From Bacillota bacterium (GTDB lineage: Bacteria; Bacillota; Clostridia; Lachnospirales; Lachnospiraceae), in contig JAFAGA010000068.1 of the NCBI GenBank assembly GCA_023423045.1, positions 62,001 to 126,000 of the forward strand: a stretch of 64,000 nucleotides of DNA, given 5' to 3'. The notes under the pieces were generated by a model that was not told the DNA's origin, made no database searches, and was given only the letters and a program-made list of their open reading frames with translations. Both the position numbers and the translations under genes were made by a program. Numbering within the stretch: the first letter of the stretch is position 1; each line of letters begins with the position of its first letter. Below are positions 8,701-15,877 of this stretch, in pieces.

Positions 8701-10418
8701 CCAATGAGGACGGATATCTGGTAGGCTCCCGAGGCTCCGTGGGTTCTTCCTTTGTTGCAACAATGGCGGGGATCACAGAGGTTAATCCTTTGGCACCACA
8801 TTATTATTGTCTGAATTGCCATTTCTCCGACTTTGATTCGGAGGAGGTTAAGAAATACGGAGGCAGCTCCGGTTGTGACATGCCTGACCGTAACTGTCCT
8901 GTCTGCGGACAACCTCTGGAAAAGGACGGACACGATATTCCCTTTGAAACCTTCCTGGGCTTCTACGGGGATAAGGAGCCGGATATTGACCTCAATTTCT
9001 CGGGAGAATACCAGAGCAAGGCCCATGATTATACGGAGGTGCTGTTCGGTGAGGGACACACCTTCCGTGCGGGGACCATCGGTACTCTGGCGGATAAGAC
9101 GGCCTTTGGCTATGTTAAGAATTATTTTGAAGAGCGGGGGATCCACAAGCGCAATGTGGAGATTGACCGCATCGTAGGAGGCTGCGTCGGTGTGAGAAGG
9201 ACGACGGGGCAGCATCCGGGCGGTATTGTAGTGTTGCCTCATGGGGAGAATATCTATTCCTTCACTCCGGTGCAGCGTCCTGCTAACGATATGACTACTA
9301 AGACCATAACGACACATTTTGATTACCATTCCATCGATCATAACCTGCTGAAGCTGGATATTCTCGGGCACGACGATCCCACCATGATCCGGATGCTGGA
9401 GGATTTGACGGGGCTGGATGCCAAGAAGATCCGGCTGGATGATGAGATGGTATTGACGCTGTTTCGCGATACCGGCGCTCTTGGGATATCACCGAAGGAT
9501 ATTGACGGCTGTGAGCTGGGGTGCCTTGGTATCCCCGAGTTTGGTACGGACTTTGTTATGCAGATGGTAAAGGATACCCAGCCAAAATCCTTCTCCGACC
9601 TGGTGCGAATCTCCGGATTGTCCCATGGTACGGACGTATGGCTGAATAATGCCCAGACATTAATCCAGAGCGGAACCTGTACTCTGACCACGGCGATTTG
9701 TACCCGTGATGATATTATGATCTATCTGATCGCTACCGGTGTGGAGCCGGGACAGTCCTTTAAGATCATGGAGAGTGTCCGTAAGGGTAAAGGGCTGACT
9801 CCGGATATGGAGGCGGCGATGCGGGAAGCGGACGTACCGGAGTGGTATATCTGGTCCTGTAAGCAGATTAAGTACATGTTTCCGAAGGCGCATGCGGCAG
9901 CGTATGTTATGATGGCTTTCCGCATTGCGTATTTTAAGGTATATCATCCTTTGGCATATTATGCGGCCTATTTTTCTATCCGGGCCTCTGCTTTCAACTA
10001 TGAGCTGATGTGCCAGGGAAAGAATGTGCTGGAGCAGCACATTGCTGATTATAAGAGAAGGAGCAATACCCTCAGTAAGAAGGAGCAGGATACCTTCAAG
10101 GATATGAAAATTGTACAGGAGATGTATGCCCGTGGCTTTGAATTCCTGCCAATCGATATCTATACAGCCAAGGCACATGCCTTCCAGATCGTTGAGGGAA
10201 AACTGATGCCTTCCCTGAGCACCATTGATGGTCTCGGGGATAAAGCGGCGGACGCTGTTGTGGATGCTGCGAAGCAAGGGGCGTTTCTTTCCAGAGATGA
10301 TTTCAAGATCCGTTGCAAGGTCAGCTCTACTGTAGTGGACAATATGGCTAAAATGGGATTGCTGGGAGAGCTTCCGCTTTCGAATCAGATGTCGTTGATG
10401 GATTTTCTGCAGCAGTAG
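5703..10418 (+). CDS. polC: DNA polymerase III PolC-type alpha subunit
   Basis: Replicative polymerase of low-GC Firmicutes with built-in proofreading. Using the ATG at 5703 the protein has 1571 residues. Landmarks are the OB fold around 320-420, the PHP domain with ELHAHTMMSDMDS near 447, the DEDD exonuclease with VFDIETTG near 545, the zinc-binding CLNC...CPVC segment near 1035-1070 and the polymerase catalytic PDIDLNFS near 1092. ATG 5703 has GGAGA 7 bases upstream and gives the typical MLFFEAF start. An in-frame ATG at 5646 would add 19 residues with a weaker site. Residues about 183-312 form a Gly/Ala/Glu/Lys-rich low-complexity linker between the N-terminal domain and the OB fold. Confidence 0.96.
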   Translation: MLFFEAFAQVSADQELQQLYSEVDVVKVIASRQSKNLFICVRSSRLISRTNIRRMEELLNRQLFLHTGNRAVIKPQFTLSAQYTLPNLFPIYRDSILEELKESSIVSFHIFQTAEVTVDDMKITVRVADSCVVKEKMVKLKDYLETLFQERFDYTVQVLVDYVEPENTQQGDEAEYKERMLRLSRKEAEEEGFSLNQEQERTEAYGIAGSSAGAGTAADGSNRGFVGSGAVANMTAGADESKRNAGKDSSGGFDNREQDKLEAGQGGFGGAEGSGTGKTEPGRAEAAKPFKAEPAKPAASKSFGKGAYEKGKGSYRKLPQDPSIVYGRNFDGNAMPICDIIAEIGEVVIRGMLIKPDTRSIGNEKSIITFVITDFTDSIKVKLYAKTIEVDEITAMLKPGGYFMLKGIAQMDTYERDITIGSVVGIRTINDFNTSSRNDNAPVKRVELHAHTMMSDMDSVVDVKKMVKRAFKWGHSAIAVTDHGVVQAFPDASHALNPKDYSDEEEQKRAKNFKVIYGMEAYLVDDLKEVVTNAKGQSLEEAFVVFDIETTGFSQNNDRIIEIGAVKINGGEVIDRYSTFVNPEVPIPYEIEQLTSINDNMVINAPTIEEVLPEFLAFCEGCSLVAHNASFDVGFIHKNAERQGITIDFTVIDTVGLARILLPELNRYRLNIVAKALNISLENHHRAVDDAGATAQIFQKFVAMLKERDITRVNEIDRLGKMAPEAIRKLPAYHAILLAQNDVGRVNLYKMVSLSHIEYYNKRPKIPKSLLMECREGIILGSACEAGEVFRAVLTNQSHEQVAKLVNFYDYLEIQPLCNNEFLIRSDRSDDKEITSREDLMELNRRIVALGEEYNKPVVATCDVHFLDPEDEIYRRIIMAGKGFKDADEQAALYLRTTEEMLEEFSYLGKAKAEEVVITNTNLIADRIEKISPVRPDKCAPVLPNSEENLRNICYDKAHSMYGDPLPEPVQARLEHELKSIINNGFAVMYIIAQKLVWKSNEDGYLVGSRGSVGSSFVATMAGITEVNPLAPHYYCLNCHFSDFDSEEVKKYGGSSGCDMPDRNCPVCGQPLEKDGHDIPFETFLGFYGDKEPDIDLNFSGEYQSKAHDYTEVLFGEGHTFRAGTIGTLADKTAFGYVKNYFEERGIHKRNVEIDRIVGGCVGVRRTTGQHPGGIVVLPHGENIYSFTPVQRPANDMTTKTITTHFDYHSIDHNLLKLDILGHDDPTMIRMLEDLTGLDAKKIRLDDEMVLTLFRDTGALGISPKDIDGCELGCLGIPEFGTDFVMQMVKDTQPKSFSDLVRISGLSHGTDVWLNNAQTLIQSGTCTLTTAICTRDDIMIYLIATGVEPGQSFKIMESVRKGKGLTPDMEAAMREADVPEWYIWSCKQIKYMFPKAHAAAYVMMAFRIAYFKVYHPLAYYAAYFSIRASAFNYELMCQGKNVLEQHIADYKRRSNTLSKKEQDTFKDMKIVQEMYARGFEFLPIDIYTAKAHAFQIVEGKLMPSLSTIDGLGDKAADAVVDAAKQGAFLSRDDFKIRCKVSSTVVDNMAKMGLLGELPLSNQMSLMDFLQQ

Positions 10419-10646
10419 CAGGAATATGGTTTTGTTTTTAGTATGGAAAGGTTCGACTATATTACAAGAATGGATAGTATGGTTTTTGGGATATGGTACG
10501 GGCCTTTTCTTTATTGCATGGGAGAATAACAAATTTTGACCTGTGTTTTTGCATAAGAAGGGGTTGGAAAAGCGGATATTTCTTTGGTAATAGTAACGAA
10601 ATGTGTCAATTGGTAAAACAATTCGAAAAAAATATTAAAAAAGGGC

Positions 10647-10675
10647 TTGCTTTTTTCTTTAACATAGTATAGAAT
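10647..10675 (+). promoter_or_regulatory. Promoter of tRNA-Glu
   Basis: TTGCTT at 10647-10652 and TAGAAT at 10670-10675 are separated by 17 bases, ending 15 bases before the tRNA. The overlapping TATAGA is an alternative -10. Spacing and position fit a vegetative sigma-A promoter. Confidence 0.55.
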
Positions 10676-10690
10676 AAATATTGTTCTTAA

Positions 10691-10762
10691 GGCTCGTTGG
10701 TCAAGGGGTTAAGACGCCGCCCTCTCACGGCGGAAACAGGGGTTCGATTCCCCTACGAGCTG
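10691..10762 (+). tRNA. tRNA-Glu (anticodon CTC)
   Basis: A complete cloverleaf can be drawn. The acceptor stem is GGCTCGT paired to ACGAGCT (last pair G-U), the anticodon stem is CCGCC/GGCGG enclosing CTCTCAC, and the T-arm is CAGGGGTTCGATTCCCCT. The anticodon CTC reads GAG (Glu). The discriminator base is G. The 3' CCA is not encoded (CTA follows). It marks the start of the non-syntenic stretch after polC. No integrase or direct-repeat attachment site was seen beside it. Confidence 0.93.
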
Positions 10763-10888
10763 CTATAAATCCTTATTAATAGGGCATCCTGGAGACAGGG
10801 TAATCGTGAGGTAATCAAACAAAAAATCAACAAAGTACAAATCTCCAAGAAAGGAGGATTGTACGCCAGACAAAAGAAGAACAATAAC

Positions 10889-10916
10889 TAACACAGCTGT
10901 AGCGGCTGTGTTTTTT
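10889..10916 (+). terminator. Rho-independent terminator after tRNA-Glu
   Basis: AACACAGCT and GGCTGTGTT form a stem around a short GTAGC loop, followed by TTTTTT. It lies about 130 bases after the tRNA and points in the same direction. Confidence 0.75.
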
Positions 10917-11070
10917 GATGTAAATAATTTAATTAATCTGCATTCTGCAACGTAGATTTTCTTACGCACTTACTCCACATTTCCCATGGGATAGAGTAGA
11001 GCACGATGAATTAAGTAATAAATGAAATAAATAAACAAGTATTCCCTTTTGTCACTTATTGGTATATAAT

Positions 11071-11208
11071 TATTTATTATGTACGAATGAGGACGAAAAT
11101 TACCTTTATGTTTCAACAATGCATGACGTACAAGAGTCCAAGATTGAACGTAGGCTTCATGGTGGAAAATTAAAAAAGTTTAACAAAGATATTGACATTA
11201 CATTGTAA
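11071..11208 (+). pseudogene. Unidentified C-terminal coding relic
   Basis: An open frame without a start reads as a protein-like tail, including NEDENYLYVSTMHDVQ and then ESKIERRLHGGKLKKF, and ends at a TAA at 11206-11208. The amino-acid composition is protein-like, but I do not recognise the family and no upstream part is visible. Its end overlaps the -35/-10 pair of the next feature. It may be a gene remnant or a chance frame. Confidence 0.25.
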
Positions 11209-11220
11209 AAGATGTATTGT
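11192..11220 (+). promoter_or_regulatory. Sigma-A promoter for a structured RNA
   Basis: TTGACA at 11192-11197 is an exact -35 consensus and TATTGT at 11215-11220 a reasonable -10, with a 17-base spacer. It fires toward the hairpin-rich region and terminator that follow. No long reading frame begins within this transcript. Confidence 0.6.
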
Positions 11221-11227
11221 TAAAGTG

Positions 11228-11380
11228 TAAACAACATAGAATAAAGTATATAAGAATATTGAGGTCGGAAATGGTTCCCGACACACTCTAAAAAGAGTAC
11301 CTGAGATGATGGTACACCGCCCATCCAATAATCTTATATATTTAAAATTTGGCATCTACTGTAAAAGGTAGGTGCTTTTT
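11228..11380 (+). ncRNA. Candidate orphan structured RNA, class not recognised
   Basis: A roughly 150-base transcript bounded by a promoter (11192-11220) and a terminator (11352-11380) contains three successive hairpins. These are GTCGG/CCGAC (11264-11282), ACTCT/AGAGT (11285-11298) and GATGG/CCATC (11308-11325). There is no open frame of useful length. It lies about 300 bases before recQ with a terminator between them. It may therefore be an independent small RNA, or a riboswitch-like leader whose terminator controls recQ. I compared it by eye with T-box, fluoride, ZTP and ykkC consensus sequences and none fits well. Confidence 0.45.
11352..11380 (+). terminator. Rho-independent terminator of the structured RNA
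   Basis: GCATCTACT pairs with AGGTAGGTGC through nine pairs including two G-U wobbles, with a GTAAA-type loop, immediately followed by TTTTT. Confidence 0.75.
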
Positions 11381-11683
11381 ATATCCTCTAAAAATCCTTT
11401 ATTCTACAGCATTATTCAACCATTAAAATTAGTTTACCTATATCAAGTTACCGTGCCTTCCAGAGGCTGCTATGAAACATAATTTTTCGTCATATTGCTG
11501 TACCTTCCATCATATTTTGTCCATACTTCATAAAAATAAAAATAGGCTGCAGGATTTCATAGACGCATGGGACAGTTCATGATAATATGGGCATCAGAAA
11601 GATAGAAAAACATATACTGGCCGGGCTATCTTATAAGATTATGCAATACCAGTAGGATTATAAGTGACAGGAAAGGAGAACAC

Positions 11684-13978
11684 TTGAAGGATATACTTAA
11701 GACACCATCCGATATACTTAAAACATATTTTGGCTATGACAGCTTTCGAGACGGACAGGAAGCTCTGGTCAACAGCGTTTTATCTGGGAAGGATTCTCTT
11801 GGAGTCATGCCCACAGGTGCGGGTAAATCGATCTGTTATCAGGTTCCTGCGCTGATGATGGAGGGCATTACGTTGATCATATCCCCCTTGATTTCTCTGA
11901 TGAAAGATCAGGTGGCGGCTCTAAATCAAGCCGGAGTACATGCTGCCTATATTAATAGTACGCTTTCAGCCCGGCAGGTTACGCTGGCTCTGCAGTATGC
12001 CCGGGAGGGAAAATATCAATTAATCTACGTGGCACCGGAACGGTTGGAGACAGAAGAGTTCCTTGAGTTTGCATTAGAAGCGAATATCAGAATGGTCACG
12101 GTGGATGAGGCTCATTGCATTTCCCAGTGGGGACAGGATTTCAGGCCCAGCTATCTAAAAATTGTCCGCTTTATTGATCAATTGCCCGAACGTCCTGTGA
12201 TCAGTGCATTTACAGCGACGGCGACGAAAGAGGTAATGGAGGATATATGCTGTGTTCTGCGGCTGGAGGAGCCGACTGTGATCGTTACCGGGTATGATAG
12301 AAAAAATCTGTATTTTGAAGTGCGCAGCCCAAAGGATAAGAATGCGGAGGTGATCCGCTATATCAATGACCGCGGGGTACAGTGCGGAATTATTTACTGC
12401 GCCACCCGCAAAGGAGTGGACGAACTGCAGGAGCTCCTTGAAAGGAATGGAATTGCGGCTGCGAAGTATCATGCGGGTATGAGTGATGCAGAACGCAGTG
12501 AAAACCAGGAGAATTTTATCTATGACAGGAAGACGGTCATGGTTGCAACTAATGCATTTGGAATGGGAATTGATAAATCTAATGTCAGGTATGTGATCCA
12601 TTACAATATGCCAAAGAACATGGAGAGCTATTACCAGGAGGCAGGAAGAGCCGGCCGCGATGGTGAGGCGGCAGAATGCATCCTGCTGTACGGTGCCAGA
12701 GATGTTCGAATCAACCAGTTCCTGATTGAGAATAGCAATGATAATGATGATATGAATACGGCACAACGGGAAATGATCCGGGAGCGCGATGAAGAGCGGC
12801 TGAAGGAAATGACCTATTATTGCTTCACCAAGGATTGCTTAAGGGAGTACATATTGAAGTATTTTGGAGAGTATGGGACCGCTTGTTGTAATAACTGCTC
12901 CAACTGTCTTTCGGAATTCGATGAGTTGGATGTGACAGAGGTCAGCCAGGATATTATCGGCTGCATCAGGGAGAGCGGCCAGCGCTTTGGCATGAATGTG
13001 ATTATCGTTACCCTTCTGGGCAGGAAGACGGCGAAGCTTACCGCGAATCATATGGTGGACAGCAGTTTCTATGGGAAGAGAGCCTCCGATAGTGAGGCAT
13101 TTCTAAAGCATGTGACGAATAAGCTGATTATTGACGGCTTCTTATATTTGACCAATGATAAATACGCTATTGTCAGGGTGGACCGGTCTGCGGCCTCTAT
13201 TGCTAAGGCGGAGGCCCGGATTATAATGAAGCTTCCCAGAGTAAGTATTTCTTCGGAGAAGCTTCCCTCTGAGAATACCTTGGATCAGAAGTCCAGGAAG
13301 GGCAGGACTTTGCGTAGATCTGAGCTTCTTACCTCCAAAGGGCTGGACTTATTTGATGTGCTTCGTCAGGTAAGGACAGAGCTGGCCAGGGAAGAAGGAA
13401 TGCCTCCTTACATCATATTTTCCGATAAAACTTTGACCGATATGTGTGTTAAGGTTCCTTTGACAAAGGAGGAGATGCTAAGCGTTGCCGGTGTCGGAGA
13501 GCATAAATTTGAGAAATATGGACAGGCATTCATCGACGCTGTCCGGAGATTTACCGATGGGAAGAAAGAACAGCTATGTTATGAACCGGTGCAGGAAGAT
13601 ATTGCCCCTCAAAGAAGTACAATGTCCAGGTTAAAGAAGACGGAATTCTGTCTGACGGAAGAAATGAGTGGGATTATAAAGCTGCAGGAAACGGTTACAA
13701 TCAGTCAGTTTGTGGAACACCTGAATGAACTGCGTGATGAGAAGAGGATGAAGAGGCTGGCAGCAGTACATTTGACTGCAAAGCTTAAGGAGGCGGGATA
13801 TCTGGAGGAGCAGTTCAATCATTTGCTTGGACGAAATATGACTTTACCGACGGAAAAGGGGATAAACCTTGGGATATCTACAGAAAAGAGAAGCAGTGAG
13901 AAGGGCAATGAATATGAAATTGTAATATACAATGAGGAGGCGCAAGGATTCTTATTATCGCTTTTACCGAAGGAATAA
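11684..13978 (+). CDS. recQ: ATP-dependent DNA helicase RecQ
   Basis: 3'-5' DNA helicase of recombination and fork repair. The 764-residue protein has Walker A in MPTGAGKSICYQ (42-53), DEAHCISQWGQDFRPSY (DEAH box and aromatic loop) near 140, motif VI QEAGRAGRDG, and four zinc cysteines within CCNNCSNC and its flank near 388-408. An HRDC domain lies around 545-630. About 110 extra residues after HRDC (RQC/HTH_40-like, ISQFVEHLNELRDEKRM) match long Firmicute RecQ forms. The start is TTG at 11684 with AAAGGAG 6 bases upstream. It is a stand-alone gene with no close partner. Confidence 0.95.
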   Translation: MKDILKTPSDILKTYFGYDSFRDGQEALVNSVLSGKDSLGVMPTGAGKSICYQVPALMMEGITLIISPLISLMKDQVAALNQAGVHAAYINSTLSARQVTLALQYAREGKYQLIYVAPERLETEEFLEFALEANIRMVTVDEAHCISQWGQDFRPSYLKIVRFIDQLPERPVISAFTATATKEVMEDICCVLRLEEPTVIVTGYDRKNLYFEVRSPKDKNAEVIRYINDRGVQCGIIYCATRKGVDELQELLERNGIAAAKYHAGMSDAERSENQENFIYDRKTVMVATNAFGMGIDKSNVRYVIHYNMPKNMESYYQEAGRAGRDGEAAECILLYGARDVRINQFLIENSNDNDDMNTAQREMIRERDEERLKEMTYYCFTKDCLREYILKYFGEYGTACCNNCSNCLSEFDELDVTEVSQDIIGCIRESGQRFGMNVIIVTLLGRKTAKLTANHMVDSSFYGKRASDSEAFLKHVTNKLIIDGFLYLTNDKYAIVRVDRSAASIAKAEARIIMKLPRVSISSEKLPSENTLDQKSRKGRTLRRSELLTSKGLDLFDVLRQVRTELAREEGMPPYIIFSDKTLTDMCVKVPLTKEEMLSVAGVGEHKFEKYGQAFIDAVRRFTDGKKEQLCYEPVQEDIAPQRSTMSRLKKTEFCLTEEMSGIIKLQETVTISQFVEHLNELRDEKRMKRLAAVHLTAKLKEAGYLEEQFNHLLGRNMTLPTEKGINLGISTEKRSSEKGNEYEIVIYNEEAQGFLLSLLPKE

Positions 13979-14116
13979 ATTGTGATGTTCTCGGCAGGTA
14001 AGTGTTTCATTGTCTGAGGTATTATGGTAGAATATTAGGTATTAGAAGAGGCTTCCATTGAACGGAGGATCTGAACGAGATGACAGAGAATAAAGAGAAA
14101 AGGAAGGTGAAGAAGT

Positions 14117-14377
14117 GTGACAGATTCGAACAAGCTGGATTTGATAGTTGAGAAAATAATGCAGATAGATATTAGGACAGCGACAGCTGAGAAAAAATCA
14201 GGAGAGCTGGAAGTCACGGTAGCAGGGTTTGATAAAAGATTAAAAGATTTGAAGCGTCAGCAGATGCGAGACACCGCGGAACTAAAAGCGATGGATAATA
14301 TGATTTTTGATGAGGTTGAACGGGTACATGAAATATTGGTTAAGCGTACGGAAGCTTTAGAGAAGAAAATAGGATGA
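14117..14377 (+). CDS. Small charged coiled-coil protein, unknown function
   Basis: An 86-residue soluble protein starting at GTG 14117, with GAAGGTGAAG upstream. It has no membrane segment, signal peptide or cysteine. Lys/Glu/Arg-rich stretches with leucine and valine heptads (for example FDKRLKDLKRQQ and ILVKRTEALEKKIG) predict a helical, probably dimeric coiled coil. A second, longer coiled-coil protein follows 101 bases later, and the two may be partners. I do not recognise the family. Codon use looks like the surrounding host genes. Confidence 0.55.
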   Translation: MTDSNKLDLIVEKIMQIDIRTATAEKKSGELEVTVAGFDKRLKDLKRQQMRDTAELKAMDNMIFDEVERVHEILVKRTEALEKKIG

Positions 14378-14478
14378 ACATTGACATAAAAGATGGAAGA
14401 TTAATCCGGAAATGTGATCTGAACAGAAGACGGAAAAAAGAAACGGGTTAGAAATAATAGAAGAAGAGGAGGGAAAGG

Positions 14479-14871
14479 ATGAGTAATGAGAATGTAATAA
14501 TTGAAATATTAAAATCAGTGCAGAGCCAGGTGGGAGATATGCAGACTCAGATAGGAGATATGCAGATTCAAATAGGAGATATGCAGACTCAAATAAATAA
14601 TTTAGATACTAAGGTAGACAGACTGGACGCTAAGGTACAGAAACTGGATACCAAGGTAGAGATTCTGTCGGAAAGAGTTACTAATGTTGAATTGCATTTA
14701 GAAAACACAACGGACAGGAATATTGGACTATTGATGGAGCAGCATAAACCGAATGCGGACAAATTAGACAGAGTGATTGAGCAAACAGAGGTAATGCAAT
14801 TTGACCTGGATCAATTAAAGAAAGTGGTCATATCTCATAGCAGTGACCTTAATATATTAATGCAGCGTTAA
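14479..14871 (+). CDS. Coiled-coil protein with QIGDMQT heptad repeats
   Basis: A 130-residue protein of unknown function with a clear GAGGAGGGAAAGG ribosome binding site. Residues about 15-40 repeat the seven-residue unit QIGDMQ(T/I) three to four times. A run of LDTKV, LDAKV and LDTKV units follows, all in heptad register, so the protein should form a long parallel coiled coil. There are no membrane segments or cysteines. The neighbour at 14117-14377 is also coiled-coil. A strong terminator directly follows, so it ends its transcript. The heptads resemble phage tail-fibre trimerisation modules, but no other phage gene is near. Confidence 0.65.
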   Translation: MSNENVIIEILKSVQSQVGDMQTQIGDMQIQIGDMQTQINNLDTKVDRLDAKVQKLDTKVEILSERVTNVELHLENTTDRNIGLLMEQHKPNADKLDRVIEQTEVMQFDLDQLKKVVISHSSDLNILMQR

Positions 14872-14876
14872 ATCCG

Positions 14877-14910
14877 GAGCTTACAGTCTTAATGTCTGTA
14901 AGCTCATTTT
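14877..14910 (+). terminator. Rho-independent terminator after the coiled-coil gene
   Basis: GAGCTTACAG (14877-14886) and CTGTAAGCTC (14896-14905) form a perfect ten-pair stem with a nine-base loop, followed by ATTTT. Confidence 0.85.
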
Positions 14911-14937
14911 ATGGAATAACGTTTTATTAATTTGTTC

Positions 14938-14965
14938 TTGACCATAATAAAATGTGTGATATTCT
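14938..14965 (+). promoter_or_regulatory. Promoter of the larBCE genes
   Basis: TTGACC at 14938-14943 and TATTCT at 14960-14965 are spaced 16 bases apart, about 70 bases before larB and directly after a strong terminator. It is the only good candidate for this gene group. Confidence 0.55.
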
Positions 14966-15036
14966 ATTTAATATATAAATCATCATGAAGATGGTTTCAT
15001 CAGGAGCCTGGAAGGTAAGATACGGGGAGGATAAGG

Positions 15037-15786
15037 ATGGATATTCATAATTTGTTGGAACAGGTCAAGAATAGTGAGATATCAATCACTCAGGCGGAGG
15101 AGATACTGAAGAAGCTGCCGTATGAGGATCTCGGCTATGCCAAACTTGATCATCACAGGACCTTGCGGTCAGGCTTTGGAGAGGTGGTTTTTTGTCAGGG
15201 CAAGGCCATGGAGCATCTGGTTCAGATTTTCAAGAGCTTCTATGAGCATGATACCAATGTTCTCGGGACAAGGGCATCCGTGGAGCAATATGAACAGGTC
15301 AGACAAGTGCTGCCGATGGTGAAATATGATCCGCTTTCCAGAATCTTATCTATACAGAAGAAGGTCGAAGAGAAGGTGGGCTGTGTGGCAGTATGTACCG
15401 GAGGCACCTCCGATATACCGGTTGCAGAGGAGGCGGCCCAGACAGCGGAGTTCTTTGGAAGCAATGTAATTCGTATCTTCGATGTCGGTGTTGCGGGTAT
15501 TCATCGCCTGCTGTCCAAGGTAGAGGATATCCGAAAAGCTAATTGTATCATTGCGGTTGCAGGTATGGAAGGTGCGCTGGGAGGAGTTGTGGCAGGGCTG
15601 GTAGATAAGCCGGTGATTGCAGTGCCTACCTCCGTTGGCTATGGAGCCAATTTTGGCGGTCTTTCGGCTCTGCTAACTATGTTAAATTCATGTGCGGAGG
15701 GACTGGCTGTTGTGAATATAGATAATGGCTTTGGGGCCGGTTACCTTGCGACCCAGATAAATCGGTTAGGCATAAAAAATCAATAG
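15037..15786 (+). CDS. larB: Nickel-pincer nucleotide biosynthesis carboxylase LarB
   Basis: First enzyme of the nickel-pincer nucleotide pathway. It carboxylates and hydrolyses nicotinic acid adenine dinucleotide to pyridinium-3,5-biscarboxylate mononucleotide. The 249-residue protein has an N-terminal helical region with the family LGYAKLDHHRTLRSGFGEVV segment. The C-terminal half is PurE-like and includes VCTGGTSDIPVAEEA, VAGMEGALGGVVAGL and a PTSVGYGANFGG loop. GGGGAGG precedes the ATG. It is followed by larC and larE on the same strand. Confidence 0.93.
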   Translation: MDIHNLLEQVKNSEISITQAEEILKKLPYEDLGYAKLDHHRTLRSGFGEVVFCQGKAMEHLVQIFKSFYEHDTNVLGTRASVEQYEQVRQVLPMVKYDPLSRILSIQKKVEEKVGCVAVCTGGTSDIPVAEEAAQTAEFFGSNVIRIFDVGVAGIHRLLSKVEDIRKANCIIAVAGMEGALGGVVAGLVDKPVIAVPTSVGYGANFGGLSALLTMLNSCAEGLAVVNIDNGFGAGYLATQINRLGIKNQ

Positions 15787-15877
15787 AAGAAGAAAGTGTG
15801 TAAATTAGAGATTTTACACATGGCGAATTTGTGCTATAGCCTAAATTTGCAGGCAGCAATAGAATGGAGATCAAAAT

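Noticed and set aside
8550..9371. A 273-codon minus-strand frame inside polC
   Set aside because: It is a shadow of the PolC polymerase domain with no recognisable motifs.
9660..10532. A 290-codon minus-strand frame overlapping the polC 3' end
   Set aside because: It lies opposite conserved PolC sequence, lacks a ribosome binding site and has atypical composition (many His, Ile and Arg).
10691..10762. tRNA-Glu as an integration attachment site for the 49-kb region
   Set aside because: No integrase gene and no repeat of the tRNA 3' end were found in the window. The idea remains only as a question in the polC-rimP finding.
10763..10969. A 68-codon minus-strand frame with a hydrophobic segment next to tRNA-Glu, like a small membrane toxin
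   Set aside because: It reads backward through the tRNA terminator hairpin, has no ribosome binding site and matches no toxin family I know.
11308..11325. GATGGTACACCGCCC as a T-box antiterminator sequence
   Set aside because: It lacks the exact GGTGG-ACCGCG core and an upstream specifier stem, and the downstream gene is not an aminoacyl-tRNA synthetase or amino-acid gene.
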